Shown here one piece after another: positions 59,666 through 64,000 of a stretch of 64,000 nt of DNA (the stretch's first letter is position 1; every line of letters begins with the position of its first letter). The stretch comes from CAILQE01 sp036745415 (GTDB taxonomy: Bacteria; Patescibacteriota; Saccharimonadia; Saccharimonadales; UBA4665). The translations under genes and the position numbers were made by a program. The DNA is taken from positions 62,001-126,000 of the forward strand of contig DAIOGF010000002.1 in NCBI GenBank assembly GCA_036745415.1. The letters are read 5' to 3'. Under the pieces are notes generated by a model that saw only the letters and a program-made list of their open reading frames with translations, was not told where the DNA came from and ran no database searches.

Positions 59666-60727
59666 TTAATTGTCTTCGTTGGATATAAGTTCGTGTTCTG
59701 CCTTTTGGAGATTTTCTATAAGATCGTCAATATTACCATTTAATGCTGCGGGTATGTTGGATCTAGAGTATCCGATTCTGTGATCGGTAATTCTATCTTG
59801 AGGATAGTTATAAGTTCTAATTTTTTCGCTTCGATCACCAGATCCTATTAGCTTGAGTCTTTCGGCACTTAATTTCTTATTTTCTTCTTCAATTTTAAGT
59901 TGAAGCAGTCGAGCCTTTAGGACTCCCATGGCTTTAAGTTTGTTCTTGATCTGAGATTTTTCGTCTTGGTTAGAAACGACAATTCCTGTAGGAATATGGG
60001 TTATTCTTACCGCTGAGTCAGTTGTGTTAACACTCTGACCGCCGTGACCACCGGCTCTAAAGACGTCTACTCGAAGGTCCGCCGTATTGATTTCGATATC
60101 TTCGTCTTCCGCTTCTGGAAGTACGGCCACTGTTACTGTTGAAGTGTGGATACGGCCCTGACTTTCTGTTACTGGAACTCTTTGCACTCGATGCACTCCG
60201 GCTTCAAATTTAAGGAATTTGTAAGCATCTAAGCCTTTAACTGTGAATATAACTTCTTTAAATCCTCCAACTTCATTTGGATTTTCGCTAATAACTTCAT
60301 ATTGGTAATTGTGATTTTCTGCCCATCTGCAATACATTCGATATAATTCTGCAGCGAAAAGGCTAGCTTCATCTCCTCCTGCAGCAGCTCTTATTTCTAT
60401 AATTACGTTACGTTCGTTGTTTGGATCCTGGGGCGTTAAAAGATCCCTAAGTTTTTGATCTGTAATTTGAATTTTTTCTTCATTTTCAGAAATTTCTTCG
60501 GAGGCAAGGCCCTTCATTTCTTCATCATTTGATTCAAGAATTTCTTTAGCATCGTCTATCGATTTTCGGTAACTAAGAAGCTTAGAATATAGTTCGACCG
60601 CTTCTTCGATAAATTGTTTTCGACGAGCTATTTTTGGATAATCTTTTGAACTAAAAATAGAAGTATCTTCTAATTGCTTATTGATACCTTCAAGTTCAAT
60701 TTTGAGTTGTTCTATTTTATTCTGCAT
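59666..60727 (-). CDS. prfA: Peptide chain release factor 1
   Basis: RF1 ends translation at UAA and UAG. The 353-residue protein has the tripeptide PVT in [10 protein letters not shown] (decoding) and the GGQ loop ([15 protein letters not shown]). The strong use of UAA and UAG stops across the window fits a large role for RF1. prmC follows in the same operon. No RF2 gene is in the window. Confidence 0.96.
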   Translation of the reverse strand: MQNKIEQLKIELEGINKQLEDTSIFSSKDYPKIARRKQFIEEAVELYSKLLSYRKSIDDAKEILESNDEEMKGLASEEISENEEKIQITDQKLRDLLTPQDPNNERNVIIEIRAAAGGDEASLFAAELYRMYCRWAENHNYQYEVISENPNEVGGFKEVIFTVKGLDAYKFLKFEAGVHRVQRVPVTESQGRIHTSTVTVAVLPEAEDEDIEINTADLRVDVFRAGGHGGQSVNTTDSAVRITHIPTGIVVSNQDEKSQIKNKLKAMGVLKARLLQLKIEEENKKLSAERLKLIGSGDRSEKIRTYNYPQDRITDHRIGYSRSNIPAALNGNIDDLIENLQKAEHELISNEDN

Positions 60728-60790
60728 AATTAATCTCTTTATAATAAAAGAATAGCTTAATATAAGCTATTCTTATTCTATATTATTCAG

Positions 60791-61117
60791 TTAGTTAGTC
60801 TTAGCTGGTTTCTTAGCTTTAGGAGCTGCTTTAACTTTTGCAACTGCTTCAACTTTTTTAGCTCTTGCTGCCGCACCTGCCGCTGCACGCGCCTTAAACT
60901 TATCTACTCGTCCTTCGATGTCCATAATTCTTTCTTCACCAGTGTAGAAAGGGTGAGAAGAGCTGCTTATGTGAATCTTAACTAAAGGATATTCGTTTCC
61001 TTCAATCTTGATGGTTTCATCAGATGCAACTGTAGATCTAGTTAAGTAAACCTTACTGTTGTTAAGGTCTTGAAACGCTACTAGACGATAATTTTCTGGG
61101 TGTAAATTGCTTTTCAT
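60791..61117 (-). CDS. rpmE: 50S ribosomal protein bL31 with basic tail
   Basis: The first 75 residues are bL31 (MKSNLHPENYRLVAFQDL, then SSSSHPFYTGEERIMD). The zinc-binding cysteines are missing, as in type B. The last 35 residues are Ala-Lys-rich and extend the protein to 108 residues, which is longer than usual; the tail may bind rRNA. The prfA and prmC genes lie downstream on the same strand. Confidence 0.92.
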   Translation of the reverse strand: MKSNLHPENYRLVAFQDLNNSKVYLTRSTVASDETIKIEGNEYPLVKIHISSSSHPFYTGEERIMDIEGRVDKFKARAAAGAAARAKKVEAVAKVKAAPKAKKPAKTN

Positions 61118-61170
61118 AAGTATTTAGACTGTTAGTATATAACACCTTATATATTTGGTCAATAACTAAA

Positions 61171-61299
61171 TTGATTATTTCTAATTAAAATGCTAAAATA
61201 TACATTAATAACAATTAAACAGGCTGGAATTTTTTCCTCTTCTTATATTATTCTAAAAGTAAAATAAGAAGCATCCAGTCGAAGAGAAAGGAATTTACT
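61171..61299 (+). promoter_or_regulatory. rpsB promoter and leader hairpin
   Basis: TTGATT (61171-61176), 17-base spacer, TAAAAT (61194-61199). A leader hairpin joins CTGGA (61224-61228) with TCCAG (61274-61278) and CTTCTTAT (61239-61246) with ATAAGAAG (61264-61271). The position resembles leaders bound by uS2 for self-control. Confidence 0.6.
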
Positions 61300-62010
61300 A
61301 TGGCTACTACAGAAGTAGACGTAAAGAAATTATTAGAATCAGGTGCTCATTTTGGACACAAAACTTCAAGATGGCATCCTAAAATGGCTCCATTTATTCA
61401 CTCAAAGAAGAATGGTATCCACATTATTGACTTAACAAAGACAGCTGTAGCTCTAGAAGAAGCTTGTGAATTTGTTGCTCAAACAGTAGCAGCAGGAAAA
61501 CAAGTTCTACTAGTTGGTACAAAGAGACAATCTCAAGCTATCGTTAAGCAGTTAGCAGAAGAAACTAAAATGCCTTATGTTACTGAACGATGGATGGGTG
61601 GTATTCTTACTAACTGGAACACTATCGGTGGAAGAGTTAAGCATTTAAAAGAACTTGAATCTAAAATGACTACAGGTGAGTTAACAAACAAATATAACAA
61701 GCTTGAAGTTCAAAGATTCCAAGAAGAAATTGATAACATGAATACTTTCTATGGTGGAATTAAAGAAATGAATTCTAAACCAGGTGCAGTTATTGTTTTT
61801 GATATTGTTAACGACAACCTAGCAGTTAAAGAAGCTGTTAAGTTAAATATTCCAGTTGTTGGAGTTGCAGATACTAACTCAAACCCAAGCTTAGTTAAAT
61901 ATCCAATTCCTGCAAACGATGACGCTATTAAGGCAATTCAATTAATTGCAGACTACATTAAAGCTTCAATAGAGCTTGGAAAAAGTAAGATTAAAAATAA
62001 GGGGGAATAA
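61300..62010 (+). CDS. rpsB: 30S ribosomal protein uS2
   Basis: uS2 helps bind bS1 to the small subunit. The 236-residue protein has the conserved GAHFGHKTSRWHPKMAPFI and ERWMGGILTNWNTI segments, with VGVADTNSNP later. AAAGGA lies eight bases before the ATG. tsf follows two bases later, the classic pair. Confidence 0.97.
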   Translation: MATTEVDVKKLLESGAHFGHKTSRWHPKMAPFIHSKKNGIHIIDLTKTAVALEEACEFVAQTVAAGKQVLLVGTKRQSQAIVKQLAEETKMPYVTERWMGGILTNWNTIGGRVKHLKELESKMTTGELTNKYNKLEVQRFQEEIDNMNTFYGGIKEMNSKPGAVIVFDIVNDNLAVKEAVKLNIPVVGVADTNSNPSLVKYPIPANDDAIKAIQLIADYIKASIELGKSKIKNKGE

Positions 62011-62012
62011 AA

Positions 62013-62606
62013 ATGGCACTAGATATTAAAGAAATTAAAAGACTTAAAGATCTTACAGGTGTGGGTCTAACCGATGCTAAAAGCGCTTTGGAGGAAGCTG
62101 GTGGTGACTTTGATAAAGCTCTAGAAGCTATGCGTAAAAAAGGTATGACTAAAGCTGAAAAGCGTGGCGAAAGAGAAGCTCGACAGGGAATCATTGGCAC
62201 TTACAATCACGATAATAGAATTGGTGTGCTAGTTGAAGTTAACTGTGAAACTGACTTCGTGGCTAGAAACGAGATCTTTACAGATCTAGTTAAAGATTTA
62301 GCTATGCATGTAGCAGCAAGTAATCCTGAATATCTTGATGAGTCTCAGATTCCTGAAGAAGCAACTGCTAAGGTTAAGCAAGAATTCATCGATAAGGCTA
62401 AAGAAGAAGGCAAGCCTGCTGAAATGGTTGAAAAGATCGTAGATGGCCAAGTTAAGAAATATTTTGCTGAACGATGTCTAATGAATCAACCATTCATTAA
62501 AAATCCAGACGTGACTGTTGGTGAATATGTTAAAGAACACAATGCAAGACTAGGTGAAAACATTGTTCTAAGACGATTCGCTCGAATGGCTTTAGGCGAA
62601 TTATAG
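62013..62606 (+). CDS. tsf: Elongation factor Ts
   Basis: EF-Ts recharges EF-Tu with GTP. The 197-residue protein has the N-terminal UBA-like helices (KRLKDLTGVGLTDAKSALEE) and the core CETDFVARNEIF; the dimerisation region is shortened compared with E. coli (283). It forms an operon with rpsB. Confidence 0.95.
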   Translation: MALDIKEIKRLKDLTGVGLTDAKSALEEAGGDFDKALEAMRKKGMTKAEKRGEREARQGIIGTYNHDNRIGVLVEVNCETDFVARNEIFTDLVKDLAMHVAASNPEYLDESQIPEEATAKVKQEFIDKAKEEGKPAEMVEKIVDGQVKKYFAERCLMNQPFIKNPDVTVGEYVKEHNARLGENIVLRRFARMALGEL

Positions 62607-62627
62607 AAAAGTGCTATATTTTATAGT

Positions 62628-63191
62628 ATGGAAACAAATTCAATCGTAAAAGATGCTGCTTCAAAATTTGAAGAAGTATTAAATAAGTTCACTGAAGAAA
62701 TTAAATCTATTCGTACTGGTAGGGCTAATGCTGCCATGCTTGATGGCGTTACTGCGGAAGTATATGGAAGTAAAATGCCTCTAATTCAAGTGGCAACTAT
62801 AAGTGTTGTGGACGCAACTTTAATTCAACTTACACCATTTGATCCAGGAAATATTGAAGCAATTGCATCTTCTATTAGAAATAATCAGTCTCTTAACTTA
62901 AATCCTACTGATGACGGTAGGGTAATTAGGGTGCCAATTCCAGCACTAACTGAAGAAAGAAGAAAAGAATTGGTGAAGCTACTAAATTCTAAAATGGAAG
63001 AATTCCTAATTAAGGCACGTAATGTTCGACATGATTCTTTAAATAAGATTAATCAGCTTAAAAAAGACAAAGTTATTGGGGAAGATGAAGCCAATAGGGC
63101 TAATAAGTCTATTGATGATGAAATGAATAAATTCAAAGTAAAAATAGATTCACTGCTCAAAGATAAAGAAAAAGAAATCTTAACTATTTAA
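62628..63191 (+). CDS. frr: Ribosome recycling factor
   Basis: RRF splits the ribosome after termination. The 187-residue protein has the IRTGRANAAMLDGVTAEVYG start and the LTEERRKELVKL and ARNVRHDSLNKI motifs. It may be leaderless: TATATT lies just upstream of the ATG. Normal length. Confidence 0.96.
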   Translation: METNSIVKDAASKFEEVLNKFTEEIKSIRTGRANAAMLDGVTAEVYGSKMPLIQVATISVVDATLIQLTPFDPGNIEAIASSIRNNQSLNLNPTDDGRVIRVPIPALTEERRKELVKLLNSKMEEFLIKARNVRHDSLNKINQLKKDKVIGEDEANRANKSIDDEMNKFKVKIDSLLKDKEKEILTI

Positions 63192-63251
63192 GAAATTTTT
63201 AAATTAAATTGCTATAATACTTATAGTTAATTTGGAGTTTTTCAACTTTAC

Positions 63252-64000
63252 ATGGCTTTATTGATTTTTATATTCTGTTTAATTTCTATCTGCGGATTAA
63301 TAGCTGCTCATGAGTTTGGTCATCTAATTGTTGCACTCAGAAATGGTGTGGAAGTTGAAGAATATAGTATTTTCTTTGGCCCAACAATTTATAAAAGAAA
63401 AACTAAAGTAGGCTGGGTATTTAAAATCGGAACAATACCATTAGGAGGCTATGTAAAGTTAAAGGGCGAGCATGATTCCGATCAGGTTAAGGGTGGTTAC
63501 GGAATAGCTTCTACCTGGGTTAAGACAAAAATTTTACTTGCAGGAGTTGCCGTAAACTTTGTTATGGGAATAATCCTTTTAACCATATCTGCGTTTATTG
63601 GAATACCTCACTCATTCAATAATCAATATTCATACAAAAAAGATGAAAAAGTAGTTCACACCTCATATGTTAATGTTGCTATTTCGGGAGTTATGAAAAA
63701 CTCTCCAGCTCAAAAGGCTGGGCTTAAATCCGGAGATTCATTTGTTAGTTTAGGAATAGACAATAATCATCTGACAAAGATTACGGAAGTAAAACAGCTG
63801 CAAGATTTAACAAAAAGTCTTGAAGGTAAAAACGTTATTATTAGAATTGTAAGATCTTCAAAGTTAAGACAATTCAATGTCGCCCTAAACACTAAAGAAG
63901 TAGTTGATAGTAGTATTAACAACTCTAATCCCCAGGGATATTTAGGGGTCGAGCTGAGTGATGAAAGTGGTCTTAATACCTATTATAAATATACGTATTC
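63252..64000 (+). CDS. rseP: RIP metalloprotease RseP (3' end cut by window edge)
   Basis: The frame starts at ATG 63252 and is still open at the window end, about 250 residues in. Zinc site HEFGH (residues 20-24), the pattern GTIPLGGYVKLKGEHD, a membrane segment near 95-115 and a PDZ domain from about 140 are visible. TATAAT (about 63214) lies upstream. It is a second site-2 protease beside the short one at 12.1 kb. Confidence 0.9.
   Translation, partial: MALLIFIFCLISICGLIAAHEFGHLIVALRNGVEVEEYSIFFGPTIYKRKTKVGWVFKIGTIPLGGYVKLKGEHDSDQVKGGYGIASTWVKTKILLAGVAVNFVMGIILLTISAFIGIPHSFNNQYSYKKDEKVVHTSYVNVAISGVMKNSPAQKAGLKSGDSFVSLGIDNNHLTKITEVKQLQDLTKSLEGKNVIIRIVRSSKLRQFNVALNTKEVVDSSINNSNPQGYLGVELSDESGLNTYYKYTY

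Overview
The window comes from a member of Candidatus Saccharibacteria (TM7, a candidate-phyla-radiation bacterium). The clearest evidence is the 16S rRNA gene at about 26620-28091. It contains, as exact substrings, three TM7-specific primer sites I know from the literature: a 314-type site near 26896, a 580-type site near 27136 and a 910-type site near 27487. Other features agree with this: AT-rich DNA, short intergenic gaps, compact proteins, a B12-dependent class II ribonucleotide reductase, and almost no biosynthetic genes. The code is the standard one. Nearly all genes stop at TAA or TAG, but def stops at TGA and no long gene reads through TGA.

Layout. Positions 1-6.5 kb hold a Xer-type recombinase, ndk, three tRNAs and several envelope genes (PH-domain protein, parvulin-type foldase, glycosyltransferase 2). 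From 6.5 to 7.8 kb lies a gene-poor stretch with a second NrdR-like regulator, a 33-codon gene, tRNA-Val, an orphan promoter-terminator unit and the thrS T-box. From 7.8 to 14.1 kb are thrS-miaA, a winged-helix/metallo-hydrolase pair, rpmB, a site-2 protease, an unidentified structured RNA, tRNA-Pro, a pterin-dehydratase-like/RNase HI fusion and rnpB. From 14.1 to 15.5 kb is the infC-rpmI-rplT operon with a structured leader. From 15.6 to 21.8 kb is an accessory envelope region: a strong structured-RNA candidate, a VirD4/TraG-like ATPase cluster, and an LPXTG-anchored surface protein.

From 21.9 to 32.3 kb are gyrB-gyrA and the rRNA genes. 16S and 23S are separate transcription units, and tRNA-Ile and tRNA-Ala lie between them on the opposite strand. 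From 32.3 to 44.7 kb are a KGG-repeat protein behind an attenuator, ROK/peptidase, rpsA-infB, fmt-def-priA, rpsU-yqeY-adk-map, then ftsA. From 44.8 to 50.1 kb are ftsZ, nrdR and nrdJ plus a thioredoxin-fold protein. From 50.1 to 64 kb are ileS with its T-box, rplU, an unidentified RNA, convergent parA/parB, lepB, an LCP protein, prmC-prfA, rpmE, and rpsB-tsf-frr-rseP.

How the genes work together. The content is mainly core information processing (translation factors, aminoacyl-tRNA synthetases, release and termination, gyrase, replication restart) and cell division. Only the envelope clusters and the ribonucleotide reductase circuit hint at lifestyle: an epibiont that polymerises and secretes surface material and imports cobalamin. 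Regulation is RNA-heavy, with two T-boxes, an infC leader, an rpsB leader, an attenuator before the KGG gene and at least three unidentified structured RNAs. Many genes start within a few bases of their predicted transcription start, so leaderless mRNAs look common.
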